Source: an uncultured Eubacteriales bacterium (GTDB lineage: Bacteria > Bacillota > Clostridia > Oscillospirales > Oscillospiraceae). From it: 64,000 nucleotides of DNA. How positions within the stretch are numbered: position 1 is the stretch's first letter; each line of letters opens with the position of its first letter. The stretch is taken from assembly GCA_900544405.1 (NCBI GenBank), contig UQVA01000002.1, positions 62,001-126,000 of the forward strand. Direction: 5' to 3'. Shown here in pieces: positions 41,797 through 49,978 of this stretch. The position numbers and the translations under genes are program-made. The notes under the pieces are model-generated. The model did not search any database, was not told where the DNA came from, and saw nothing but the letters and a program-made list of their open reading frames with translations.

Positions 41797-43494
41797 ATGG
41801 ACTACATGGAGCGCTATGCTTTCTGGCGGAACGCAGGTCTGCCGGAGAGCGTGAACCGGGAACTGGATTCCCTGCAGGGCAACGAAGAAGAACTGAAAAG
41901 CCGCTTCGGAAGCGAACTGCAATTCGGCACCGCCGGTATGCGGGGCATTATGGGTGCAGGCAGCAACCGGCTGAATTTCTACACCGTCCGCCGGGCGGCC
42001 CAGGGCATGGCTGCGTGGCTTTCCGGCACGGACCTGCCGAAGATCGCCGCCATCGGCTACGATTCCCGGCACAATTCCCGGCTGTTTGCCGAGGTCTGCG
42101 CCGTGGCATTTGCGGAAAAAGGCATCCATGCCTGGCTTTATGACCGGCTGGCCCCCACGCCCATGCTCTCTTATGCGGTCCGGGAACTGGGCTGCGGCTG
42201 TGGCATCGTCATTTCCGCCAGCCATAACGCCGGTGCTTACAACGGCGTGAAGTGCTACGGCCCGGACGGCTGCCAGATGACGGACGAGCCTGCGGCGGTG
42301 GTCACGGCGAAAATTGCCGAAATTCCTTATTTTGTCCCGGAGGAGAAGTCCTTCGCCGACTTCCTGGCTGAGGGCAAGATCCGCTACATCCCTCAGGAGA
42401 TCTGGGAGAAGTATTACAAGACCGTACTGGCCGAGGCGGTGGAGCCTCAGACAATCCGGGAGGCGGGGCTGAACATCGTCTACACCCCCCTCTGCGGCAC
42501 GGGCAACGAGCCGGTCCGGGAGGTCCTGGGGCGGCTGGGCGTGAACATCACCGTGGTCCCCTGCCAGGAGAAGCCCGACGGGGACTTCAAGACCTGCGAG
42601 TATCCCAACCCGGAGACCGATGCGGCCCTGAACGAAAGCTATAAGATCGCAAAGACCGTTCCCTGCGACGTGATTTTGGGGACCGACCCGGATGCGGACC
42701 GGGTGGCCATCGCCGTGCCGGACGGCCGGGGCGGCTTCCGGAAGCTGTCCGGCAATGAGCTGGGCTGTATGCTCATGGAGTATATCCTGAAGGCCCGGAC
42801 GGCCCGTAGGGACCTGCCGGAGGGCGCCGAGGTGGTGCGGAGCATCGTGTCCTCGCCCATGGCGGACCGGGTGGCCAAGCGCTACGGCGTGACCATGAAG
42901 CACGTTCTGACCGGCTTCAAGTATATCGGCGGCGAAATTCTGGAATTGGAGCAGCAGGGCAAGGCGGACCGGTTCGTGTTCGGCTTTGAGGAAAGCTGCG
43001 GCTACCTGAAGGGTACCTATGCCCGGGATAAGGACGCCGTGGTGGCCTCCATGCTGGTGTGCGAAATGGCCGCTTCCTTCAAGAAGGAGGGCAAGAGCGT
43101 CCTGACGGCTCTGGAGGACCTGTACAAGACCTACGGCTATTATCTGGCCAACGTCCAGAGCATCGAGCTGACCGGCGCAGACGCCATGGAGAAGGCTGCT
43201 GCCATGATGGCGGCCCTGCGGGAGAAGGAACCGGAAACGATCGGCGGCGTTGCTGTCACGGAGGTCCGGGACTACCGTTCCGGCCTGGCCCGGAACGCCA
43301 AGACCGGCGAGACGGAGACCATCCATCTGCCCAAGTCCAACGTGCTGGAATTCCTGCTGGGCGACCGGGGCAGCGTCATTGCCCGTCCCTCCGGCACGGA
43401 GCCAAAGGTGAAATTTTATTATACCGCCGTGGGTGCCACGGCAGCGGAGGCGGAGCAGCTGCTCGCCGCCATGAAGGCCCAGATGGCCCAGTAA
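41797..43494 (+). CDS. Phosphoglucomutase/phosphomannomutase (alpha-D-phosphohexomutase)
   Basis: 565 residues from ATG 41797, 6 bases after GGAGGA (the in-frame ATG at 41791 is too close). The phosphoserine loop is ISASHNAGAYNG (near residue 145), the metal site DPDADRVAIA (near residue 305), the sugar loop GFEESCGYL (near 410) and the phosphate site RPSGTEPKVKFYY near the end. It interconverts hexose 1- and 6-phosphates. Length fits the PgcA-like group. A strong terminator follows. Confidence 0.93.
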   Translation: MDYMERYAFWRNAGLPESVNRELDSLQGNEEELKSRFGSELQFGTAGMRGIMGAGSNRLNFYTVRRAAQGMAAWLSGTDLPKIAAIGYDSRHNSRLFAEVCAVAFAEKGIHAWLYDRLAPTPMLSYAVRELGCGCGIVISASHNAGAYNGVKCYGPDGCQMTDEPAAVVTAKIAEIPYFVPEEKSFADFLAEGKIRYIPQEIWEKYYKTVLAEAVEPQTIREAGLNIVYTPLCGTGNEPVREVLGRLGVNITVVPCQEKPDGDFKTCEYPNPETDAALNESYKIAKTVPCDVILGTDPDADRVAIAVPDGRGGFRKLSGNELGCMLMEYILKARTARRDLPEGAEVVRSIVSSPMADRVAKRYGVTMKHVLTGFKYIGGEILELEQQGKADRFVFGFEESCGYLKGTYARDKDAVVASMLVCEMAASFKKEGKSVLTALEDLYKTYGYYLANVQSIELTGADAMEKAAAMMAALREKEPETIGGVAVTEVRDYRSGLARNAKTGETETIHLPKSNVLEFLLGDRGSVIARPSGTEPKVKFYYTAVGATAAEAEQLLAAMKAQMAQ

Positions 43495-43509
43495 ACAGCA
43501 AGCCCTGAA

Positions 43510-43545
43510 GAACCGGGAGCAAACCGTTTGCTCCCGGTTCTTTTT
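43510..43545 (+). terminator. Terminator after phosphoglucomutase
   Basis: A 14-bp perfect stem (GAACCGGGAGCAAA) and then TTTTT. Confidence 0.93.
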
Positions 43546-43587
43546 CTGCGCCCGCCGCATAGGGTGGTAGGGAAGGGGGGAGGCTGT

Positions 43588-43989
43588 GTGAACGGCAAGA
43601 AGATTTTGAGCGTTCTTTTTGGAGCGCTGACAAGCCTTGGGATATTTCTGCTGCTGGCGCTGGTGCTGACCTGGCTGGTGACCAGGGAGATGCTGCCTGT
43701 GGGACAAGCGCCAAAGGCGGTCTGGGCTGCGCTGGCTCTGGCGGCCCTGCTGGGCGCTCTGCTGGCGGAAAAACGGGTGGGGCAGATGGCCTTGCTTACA
43801 GGTGTGGCTACGGCGCTGGTGTTCTTCTTGGTGCTGCTCAGCGGCACGGCACTGTTCTTCGGCGGCCAATATGCAGGACTCCTGGGCAATGGCCTCAGCG
43901 TCCTGGCCGGGGGACTGGCCGCCGGATTGCTGGGAGCCCGGGAGAAAAAGCCCCGAAAACACCGGAGAAAAAATTACGTCTCTCGTTAA
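43588..43989 (+). CDS. TIGR04086-like membrane protein
   Basis: 133 residues from GTG 43588 behind GGGGGGAGG. Four hydrophobic segments (about residues 8-30, 42-58, 66-88 and 94-112), Gly/Ala/Leu-rich, and a basic tail (KKPRKHRRKN). Size and layout match the TIGR04086 / YrzE-like family of Firmicutes, whose function is not known. It follows a terminator and probably has its own promoter. Confidence 0.6.
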   Translation: MNGKKILSVLFGALTSLGIFLLLALVLTWLVTREMLPVGQAPKAVWAALALAALLGALLAEKRVGQMALLTGVATALVFFLVLLSGTALFFGGQYAGLLGNGLSVLAGGLAAGLLGAREKKPRKHRRKNYVSR

Positions 43990-44005
43990 GTTGTACAAAA
44001 AAGAA

Positions 44006-44032
44006 CAAGGGGTAAATTGCTTTTACCCCTTG
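44006..44032. terminator. Hairpin after the membrane protein gene
   Basis: An 11-bp stem (CAAGGGGTAAA) with no T run on the plus side. The rest of the gap 43990-44348 holds no gene; it includes a doubled GTTGACATAA (around 44152 and 44167) and the promoter at 44220. Confidence 0.4.
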
Positions 44033-44219
44033 CGAGAAAAATGCAGGATGTCCTGCAAAACCCATATCTAGTAGAACGGCGGGTTTCATGTGCCTACATA
44101 TTCGGACGTTTCCCAAAATCACCCATTTTTCACAGGGGATGGTTCCGACCGTTGACATAATGATGTTGACATAAGCAATTGGCATAATTCACAAAAATGG
44201 GATTTTCACCGAATAACAC

Positions 44220-44248
44220 TTGAAAAATCCGGGGTTTTGGAGTATAGT
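44220..44248 (+). promoter_or_regulatory. Promoter before the membrane protein-xerD pair
   Basis: TTGAAA (44220-44225), a 17-base spacer and TATAGT (44243-44248). Confidence 0.65.
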
Positions 44249-44348
44249 ATGAGAGTAATGAAATGACGGCCTATGTTTACCCTGCCGTTATGGGCACTCG
44301 GCTTCCTCCTGCCTCCGGAATTTGCGGAAAGGAGCTTGCCTGATTTTT

Positions 44349-44873
44349 ATGAAGCCTCTCGTGTCCTACCCCTGCAAAGTCAGTTCTTTCTCTCCATCCA
44401 GCGTTCCCATTCTTCTGGCCTGGTCTGCCGGTTTCCCGGCGGGACTGCTGCTGGCCGACCGATTGGGAAGCGATGGACTTCTCTGGATGCGCCGTGGAGC
44501 CGTGGCTCCGGTGTCGATCGTGCTTCTGTCCTTTGCGTTGGTCCTCCCGTTTTTCCTGGCTGCGCTGGCAGCTTTTTTCTCGCTGAAACACTTCTGCGCC
44601 ACCTTGGCGTTTCTTCGTACCGCATCCTTTGGATGCTGCGCAGTCCTCTGTGTCCGGGCCTTTGAAAACATTGGCTGGCAGGTCCTGGGGCTGCTTATGT
44701 TCCCGCAGATCTTATCCCTGCCGCTGCTGTTGTTCTTTTTCCTGCGGCGGGCTATCTGGGGAAGTCGGTTCCTGATGGGGGACCTGGGAATTTCCATCAG
44801 TGCGGTACTGTTGGCCGGAATGGCGGAGTGTTGGCTGCTGGCACCGAAGATTTTGGTGCTGGCAGGCGGATAG
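44349..44873 (+). CDS. Membrane protein, possibly SpoIIM-like
   Basis: 174 residues from ATG 44349, the first methionine behind AAAGGAG (spacing is long, so a nearer non-ATG start is possible). Five or so hydrophobic segments cover residues 20-165. The gene lies directly before xerD. In B. subtilis spoIIM lies in the same neighbourhood, and the size and helix count would suit a short SpoIIM, but I see no motif that proves it. Cys-rich stretch FGCCAVLCVRAF near residue 95. Confidence 0.45.
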   Translation: MKPLVSYPCKVSSFSPSSVPILLAWSAGFPAGLLLADRLGSDGLLWMRRGAVAPVSIVLLSFALVLPFFLAALAAFFSLKHFCATLAFLRTASFGCCAVLCVRAFENIGWQVLGLLMFPQILSLPLLLFFFLRRAIWGSRFLMGDLGISISAVLLAGMAECWLLAPKILVLAGG

Positions 44874-44902
44874 TTTTTTGAAACGGAAGGTAACGGTTGC
44901 CC

Positions 44903-45787
44903 ATGCTGGATCTGATCTCTGCTTACGAGAACTACTTGACGAAGGTCAAGCAGGCGTCAAACAACACCATTACCTCCTATATGCGGGACATCCGGCAGTT
45001 CGCCGGTTGGCTCAGCACCACGGAGGAACTGGACACGGTGGACGCCACACAAGAGAATATCAGCCGGTACATGGAGGTGCTGGAAGAGGAAGGCCGTTCG
45101 ACCGCCACTCAGGCCCGCTGCGTGGCCAGCCTGCGGAATTTCTATTCCTATCTGGTGTCTTCCGGCTTCCTGGAGCAAAGCCCCGTTACGGACGTGAAGG
45201 TGGAGCGGAAGGAGCGGAAGCTGCCGCAGATCCTCACAAACCGGGAGATCGAGCTGCTGCTCTCTCAGCCCGTGTGCATCGATGACAAGGGCTTCCGGGA
45301 CAAGGCCATGCTGGAGGTGCTTTACGCCACCGGTATGCGGGTGTCGGAACTCATCGACCTGAACGTTTCGGACGTGAATCTGGACCAGGGCATCGTGAAA
45401 TGCACCACCTCCCGCAAGACCCGTTCCATCCCCCTGTATCCCGCCGCCCAGAAGGCCCTGCGGGTCTACATGGACGAGCATCGGGATTTCCTGCTGACGG
45501 ATTCCGACGAGCCTGCTCTGTTCGTCAACGTCAACGGGACCCGCATCAGCCGCCAGGGCTTCTGGAAAATCCTCAAGCACTATCAGGAGACGGCACATAT
45601 TGACAAAGACATCACCCCCCACACCCTCCGGCACAGCTTCGCCGTGCATCTTCTGGAGAACGGTGCGGACATCGGCTCCGTGCAGGAGCTGATGGGTCAC
45701 TGCGATATTTCCTCCACGCAGCTTTACACCCATATGCTGAATCAGAAGATCAAGCAGGTGTACGAGAAGTGCCACCCGAAAGCATAA
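44903..45787 (+). CDS. xerD: Tyrosine recombinase XerD
   Basis: 294 residues from ATG 44903 behind GGAAGG. The N-terminal SAM-like domain begins YLTKVKQASNNTITSYMRDIRQF; the catalytic set is present: Arg in TGMRVSEL, HTLRHSFA, GHCDISSTQLYTH with the nucleophile Tyr. It resolves chromosome dimers at dif together with XerC. Placed after a membrane protein gene, as in other Firmicutes. Another family member is at 60346. Confidence 0.92.
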   Translation: MLDLISAYENYLTKVKQASNNTITSYMRDIRQFAGWLSTTEELDTVDATQENISRYMEVLEEEGRSTATQARCVASLRNFYSYLVSSGFLEQSPVTDVKVERKERKLPQILTNREIELLLSQPVCIDDKGFRDKAMLEVLYATGMRVSELIDLNVSDVNLDQGIVKCTTSRKTRSIPLYPAAQKALRVYMDEHRDFLLTDSDEPALFVNVNGTRISRQGFWKILKHYQETAHIDKDITPHTLRHSFAVHLLENGADIGSVQELMGHCDISSTQLYTHMLNQKIKQVYEKCHPKA

Positions 45788-45790
45788 AGA

Positions 45791-45828
45791 ACGAGCCTCC
45801 CGAAATTTCCGGGAGGCTCGTATTTTTT
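45791..45828. terminator. Bidirectional terminator between xerD and the editing gene
   Basis: Stem ACGAGCCTCCCG with CGGGAGGCTCGT, then TATTTTTT on the plus side; the 3' end touches the stop of the minus-strand gene. Confidence 0.85.
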
Positions 45829-46312
45829 ATTCCGGCACGTCGGCAAAAAGTACCCGATGGCCCTGACTTTCCAGCAAGGCCGTCAGGTCCTCACAGCGGA
45901 GATACAGGGTGGCTGTGTTCTCGTTGGGGTGAATGCCCAGCAGCTTGTGCGCCAATTCCCGGTCCAGGTAGAGGGGAACGCTGCCCGCTGGGTCATTCAG
46001 CACTCCCAGGGGCGTTACGGAACCGGGGTGCAGCCCCAGCAGGGCTTCCAGGTCTTCGGCAGAGCCAAAGGACAGCTTCCGCAGGCCGTTGGCCTTCTGA
46101 AAGGCCTTCAGGTTCACCCGCTTTTCTCCCGGGACGGTCAGCAGAAGAAAATTCCGTTTGTCGTCCCGGAGAAAGAGATTCTTGGCCTCTGCCTCCGGGT
46201 GAGGCAGGGAAAGGGCCGCCAGGTCCTCCATGGTGTACACGGCCGGGTGGCCCACCAATTCATAACCGATGCCGCTGCACGCCAATAGCGCACAGATCTC
46301 GTTTTTGTTCAT
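45827..46312 (-). CDS. Prolyl-tRNA editing protein (YbaK/ProX family)
   Basis: 161 residues. The YbaK/EbsC-type fold is seen in GYELVGHPAVYTMEDL, KNLFLRDDKRNFLLLTVPG with the conserved Lys and Asp, VNLKAFQ, and GSVTPLGVLNDP. This matches the free-standing PrdX/ProX group that hydrolyses Ala-tRNA(Pro). It works in the cytoplasm as a proofreading enzyme. It stands downstream of pfkA on the same strand but behind a hairpin, so it may be expressed separately. Confidence 0.9.
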   Translation of the reverse strand: MNKNEICALLACSGIGYELVGHPAVYTMEDLAALSLPHPEAEAKNLFLRDDKRNFLLLTVPGEKRVNLKAFQKANGLRKLSFGSAEDLEALLGLHPGSVTPLGVLNDPAGSVPLYLDRELAHKLLGIHPNENTATLYLRCEDLTALLESQGHRVLFADVPE

Positions 46313-46330
46313 GGGATTCTTCCTTACAGA

Positions 46331-46362
46331 AGGGCCTCCCGAAAACGGGAGGCCCTAATTTT
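46331..46362 (-). terminator. Terminator after pfkA
   Basis: An 11-bp perfect stem (AGGGCCTCCCG) with an AAAA loop, immediately after the pfkA stop on the minus strand. The T run is on the plus side (TAATTTTTT), so it is weak for pfkA itself. Confidence 0.55.
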
Positions 46363-47334
46363 TTATGCGCCGGTCATGGCGGCCAGAACATCTTCTTCCA
46401 TTTGCTGGATGCCCTTCTTCATGGCCAGACCATCTTCAATGTCCACGTCGGTGAAACTGCCGTCGTGGGTGCAGATGATGCGGTTGGTCTTGCCGGCGGC
46501 CAGCAGTTCCACAGCCAGATAGCCCATCTTGGTGGCGTTGACCCGGTCTCGTCCGGTGGGGCAGCCGCCCCGCTGGATGTGACCCAGCACCGTGACCCGG
46601 GGGTCCAGACCGATGGCGTCCTTGATGCGCTGGGCAATGTCCGCAGCGGAGCCTGCGCCCTCGGCCACTACGATCATATAGTGGGTGAAACCGTTGAACC
46701 GGGCCTGACGGATCTTTTCGATCACGTCCCGCTCGAAATCAATGGGTTCCTCCGGGATGAGCACGGCGGTGGCGCCCACGGCCAGGCCCACATACATGGC
46801 CAGATAGCCGGCGTTGCGGCCCATGACCTCCACCACGGAGCAGCGCTCGTGGGACTGCATGGTGTCCCGCAGCTTATCGATGCACTCGATGGCGGTGTTG
46901 GCAGCGGTGTCGAAGCCGATGCAGTAGTTGGTGCAGCCGATGTCATTGTCGATGGTGCCGGGGATGCCCACCACGTTCACGCCGTAGCGGGACAGGGCCT
47001 GGGCTCCACGGAAGGTGCCGTCGCCGCCGATGGCCACGATGCCGTCCAGACCCAGGAACTTGCAGGTGGACACGGCCTTCTTCTGGCCTTCCTCCGTCAT
47101 GAATTCCTGGCTCCGGGCCGTATAGAGAATGGTGCCGCCCCGGTTGATGATATGGGCGATGCTCTTCTCGTCCAGACGGACGATGTCGCCGGTAATGAGG
47201 CCGTTCCAGCCCCGGCGGATGCCGTAGCACTCAATGCCATGGTACATGGCGGTACGCACCACACTGCGGACGCAGGCATTCATGCCGGGTGCATCGCCGC
47301 CGCTGGTCAGAACACCAATTCGTTTTACACTCAT
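46363..47334 (-). CDS. pfkA: ATP-dependent 6-phosphofructokinase
   Basis: 323 residues. GVLTSGGDAPGMNACVR at the start, IRRGWNGLI, the ATP site GGDGTFRGA with Gly rather than Asp at the diagnostic position (ATP, not pyrophosphate, as donor), and the catalytic PGTIDNDI. Later MGRNAGYLA and LGHIQRGG complete the family set. It commits fructose-6-phosphate to glycolysis and pairs functionally with pyk at 58754. Confidence 0.97.
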   Translation of the reverse strand: MSVKRIGVLTSGGDAPGMNACVRSVVRTAMYHGIECYGIRRGWNGLITGDIVRLDEKSIAHIINRGGTILYTARSQEFMTEEGQKKAVSTCKFLGLDGIVAIGGDGTFRGAQALSRYGVNVVGIPGTIDNDIGCTNYCIGFDTAANTAIECIDKLRDTMQSHERCSVVEVMGRNAGYLAMYVGLAVGATAVLIPEEPIDFERDVIEKIRQARFNGFTHYMIVVAEGAGSAADIAQRIKDAIGLDPRVTVLGHIQRGGCPTGRDRVNATKMGYLAVELLAAGKTNRIICTHDGSFTDVDIEDGLAMKKGIQQMEEDVLAAMTGA

Positions 47335-47377
47335 ATTCGTTTCCTCCTGTCTGTGGATGGAAAATTCTTACCCTTTC

Positions 47378-47406
47378 ATTGTAGCGGATTTTCTCCCAAA
47401 AGTAAA
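47378..47406 (-). promoter_or_regulatory. pfkA: Promoter of pfkA
   Basis: Minus strand TTTACT (47401-47406), a 17-base spacer and TACAAT (47378-47383), 44 bases before the start. Confidence 0.6.
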
Positions 47407-47433
47407 GGGGACAAATGGGCTTTTTTGTGAGAT

Positions 47434-48135
47434 TCAGGCAGCGTGATTGCTGCCGTCAGAATAGTCGATGACAACGCCGGGCTGCACGTTGTAGCAGTAC
47501 ACGTTGAAGCAGACTCCGTCCCCGTTGTCCTCCACGGACCAAGCCTCCATCAGTACACCGCTGGCCAGCAGGTCAGTGCCCTCAAAAATAGGTGTGACCC
47601 GGTAGAGTGCATGGTTGCCTGTTTCGTAGATGTAGTCTGCCACCAGATTCTCGAAGGGCAGCATTCCGGTGACGTTCAGATACCGGGTGCCGGTGATGAG
47701 ATTCTGCTTGTTAGCGTTCTCGGCGGTGAGCTGATAGCCAATCAGGTGGCAGCGGTTGTAGAGATATTTTCCATCTACGAAGTCATATTTGGCGGTCTGC
47801 CAGCCGGTGGGCTTCACGGAGCCAATGGAACCCCGCTCCTCCGTGGGCATCAGGTCCAGCCCCACGCAGGCTTCCGCCACGCCGCAGCGGCCCAACTCGT
47901 CCAGGGGCGAATAGGATTCGTAGGATGTGGTCGTGTAGTCTGATTCCGTGAAGAATGGCACATTGTCATTGACGGTCACATAGGCGCTGCCGGAGTAGGC
48001 GGGAATGTCGCTTAGCAAGATCGTTTCCTGTTTGGGGGACGCCAGAGAATTGTACAGGAACGACAACCCTAAAAATACGATCAGGAACAACAATCCCGGC
48101 AGCGTTAGCTGCTGCTTTTTATTACGCTTCGCCAT
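47434..48135 (-). CDS. Membrane-anchored DNA/RNA non-specific endonuclease (EndA-like)
   Basis: 233 residues. A basic start (MAKRNKKQQ) and one membrane segment (about residues 12-30) anchor it with the nuclease outside. The beta-beta-alpha metal motif reads NRCHLIGYQLTAENANKQNL, corresponding to DRGHLLGY in streptococcal EndA; Asn and Cys replace Asp and Gly at the first two places, the catalytic His is kept. The following GTRYLN is also typical. Its start overlaps the preceding gene by 14 bases, so it is the last gene of a four-gene operon. Nutrient scavenging, DNA uptake or attack on other cells are possible. Confidence 0.85.
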   Translation of the reverse strand: MAKRNKKQQLTLPGLLFLIVFLGLSFLYNSLASPKQETILLSDIPAYSGSAYVTVNDNVPFFTESDYTTTSYESYSPLDELGRCGVAEACVGLDLMPTEERGSIGSVKPTGWQTAKYDFVDGKYLYNRCHLIGYQLTAENANKQNLITGTRYLNVTGMLPFENLVADYIYETGNHALYRVTPIFEGTDLLASGVLMEAWSVEDNGDGVCFNVYCYNVQPGVVIDYSDGSNHAA

Positions 48136-48553
48136 TTGGGACCTCCCTGGGGATCAAGACTTCTTCTGTGATTTTTGGATGGGAGAAGCCGGGAAAATCC
48201 GTGCTTTTCAGGCATTTCCACCGGTCCTGCCCACCGGGATACACATAATATTCATCCGCCGGATAGACCCGGTTCCAGTGATAGAGCAGGATTTTTTCGG
48301 GCCGCAGGGCAGGGGAGACGGGGCTTTCCCAGAAGCACCAGGCCCCCTCCGGGACCTCCTCCGGGTCGGAGATAACGTGCAGCACCGCATCCGGCCAGTC
48401 GGCGAACAGCTTGGCAGAATCCGGGTGGAGCCAGATTTCGCCGCCGGTGCGGCGCAGGATATGCTGCGCAAGCATTTTATCCCGGCTTTGCCGCCGATGA
48501 TTGAACCGAAGCCCCATACCGTCGTCCACGCAGGAAATTAGAATCATGTCCAT
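48122..48553 (-). CDS. Hypothetical protein
   Basis: 143 residues. Opens MDMILISCVDDGMGLRFNHRRQSRDKML; the block with an N-terminal strand, CVDDGMG and FNHRRQS recalls a small clostridial family that is often labelled ribonuclease Z without good reason (recollection). Trp-rich in the middle (WCFWESP). It overlaps its neighbours by 10 and 14 bases, tying it to the nuclease gene downstream. Function unknown. Confidence 0.55.
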   Translation of the reverse strand: MDMILISCVDDGMGLRFNHRRQSRDKMLAQHILRRTGGEIWLHPDSAKLFADWPDAVLHVISDPEEVPEGAWCFWESPVSPALRPEKILLYHWNRVYPADEYYVYPGGQDRWKCLKSTDFPGFSHPKITEEVLIPREVPNGEA

Positions 48554-49254
48554 TCCTCCTGAAAGCAGAAAATATCCGGCAGGTCCGGGTACAGGGTGAC
48601 TGCATGGCGATAAAGCCCCCTGGCGTGGATGCGGTCATGCCACAAAAAGCGCCGCAGGACCTTGGCCAGGGACCAGAATTCCCCGTAGCTGCCCTCCAGG
48701 ACCGGGTTTTCCAGAAAATCCGGCTGTTTTTCCAGTTCCGCAAAGCCTCGCCGACGGCAGTCCAGAATATCCCCTTCATGGTCCGACGGCACGTTGATCT
48801 CAGAGAAGTAATAGTCGTTGACGTTCTTGGTGTGGAGATAAATGTCTTTTGCGGTCCTGGGGATCTGCCCATAGAAGGTCCTGCGGGCAGGGAAGAGGGG
48901 CTGATTTTTGTCAGGAATGGACTCGTAGAGCCGCAGAAAATCCTCTGCGGATTTCAGGGCTAAGGCTTTCCAATACGCATATTGTCCCCTGGACAGCGGC
49001 AGCCGTTCAGAGTCAAACAGCACGTCGGAATCGGCGTCCTGGACGGTCAGATCGCAGTCCGCTTCCTGGACCACATGGCCGGTGATCTCCTCCGGCGTCT
49101 CCCGGCCCATCCAGCGCAGGTAGCCCCGGACCGCTCCGGGGAGCTTGTCCAGGGCATGATAAAAAGATTCTCCCCGGGTGAATGCGCCGGGGAGATCAAT
49201 GGCATATAGCAGTGTGTCCGGGCCGTTGTGTTCCCAGACCAGGGAAATGTCCAT
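48544..49254 (-). CDS. Hypothetical protein with HicB-like N-terminus
   Basis: 236 residues. Residues 10-50 (LYAIDLPGAFTRGESFYHALDKLPG) resemble the strand-helix start of HicB-type partial RNase H folds (DLPGCFTQGDTLEEAL). The C-terminal part is helical (FLWHDRIHARGLYRHA) and might be a DinB-like bundle with possible metal ligands. It overlaps the next gene by 10 bases and follows the gene at 49272 after 17 bases. Both likenesses are weak. Confidence 0.5.
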   Translation of the reverse strand: MDISLVWEHNGPDTLLYAIDLPGAFTRGESFYHALDKLPGAVRGYLRWMGRETPEEITGHVVQEADCDLTVQDADSDVLFDSERLPLSRGQYAYWKALALKSAEDFLRLYESIPDKNQPLFPARRTFYGQIPRTAKDIYLHTKNVNDYYFSEINVPSDHEGDILDCRRRGFAELEKQPDFLENPVLEGSYGEFWSLAKVLRRFLWHDRIHARGLYRHAVTLYPDLPDIFCFQEEWT

Positions 49255-49271
49255 AGGGGTCCTTCTTTCGC

Positions 49272-49769
49272 TCAGTGGTAGAATCCATCGATTCGAAGGA
49301 AGTCGGCGAATTCAAAGACCTGCCGGCCGGTGATATCGGAGGGAAAACGGAATTCAAATTCGATCTCCGAATCTTCGGAATCGGTGATGTTCTTCTTCAT
49401 TTCCGGAATCGTCATGCCGGGTTCGTAGAAGATCAGCGTGTCGTCTTCGCCGCTGCGGGCGGTGAAGTCGTAGTGTACGAAGCCGTCGAAGCACTTGGCC
49501 AGGGCCGTATCCCGCTCTAGCTTGGCAAGAACGGAGACCTTGTCGAAGTGGACCTCGATGTCGCACAGGCCGATGATGCTGATGACCGGAATGGGATAGG
49601 CCTCCCGGATGTACCGGTCGCCGATGGTTTTATGGAATCGGCCGTTGAACCATCCGGACTCCAGGGTCCAGACCCGACGGCGCAGCGCCTGGTAAATGAT
49701 GGCCTGCTGGTCGTCCAGCTTTGCATAAATTTTCTGTAATTGTTGTAAAAATGCGGGATCAATATTCAT
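49272..49769 (-). CDS. Hypothetical protein, first gene of the nuclease operon
   Basis: 165 residues, start behind CGGAGGG. No signal peptide or membrane segment; mixed alpha/beta with an acidic stretch (ITDSEDSEIEFEF) at about 128-140. Not recognised. It heads a tightly packed minus-strand operon of four genes ending in the membrane-anchored nuclease. A TATAAT on the minus strand about 20 bases upstream of the ribosome site may be its -10 box. Confidence 0.55.
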   Translation of the reverse strand: MNIDPAFLQQLQKIYAKLDDQQAIIYQALRRRVWTLESGWFNGRFHKTIGDRYIREAYPIPVISIIGLCDIEVHFDKVSVLAKLERDTALAKCFDGFVHYDFTARSGEDDTLIFYEPGMTIPEMKKNITDSEDSEIEFEFRFPSDITGRQVFEFADFLRIDGFYH

Positions 49770-49922
49770 TTAACCACCCTCCGTGCAAATTATATCACAA
49801 ACGGAGACATAATTCTACCCATACTTTCAATCTTTTGGAAAAATTTTTTACAAAAGCTGCCGAAATGTGCGTAAAGATAGGTTAAGGGAATAAATGTTAT
49901 CTTAAATCTTCCGGCGAAGACC

Positions 49923-49958
49923 GTGCCCAATAGGCACAGACCGGCACCTATCGGGCAC
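49923..49958. repeat. Inverted repeat in the gap before the lipoprotein gene end
   Basis: Arms GTGCCCAATAGG and CCTATCGGGCAC pair over 12 positions with one mismatch and an 12-base loop. No T run on either side. The remaining gap 49770-49978 shows nothing else. Confidence 0.4.
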
Positions 49959-49978
49959 GACAGAAAAGAAAGGTCGCA

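Noticed and set aside
38199..43998. Long minus-strand open frames opposite uvrC and phosphoglucomutase
   Set aside because: Antisense shadows; the plus strand is fully explained by known proteins.
48544..49254. HicAB toxin-antitoxin pair
   Set aside because: Only a short N-terminal resemblance to HicB; no HicA-like small double-stranded RNA-binding protein lies beside it.
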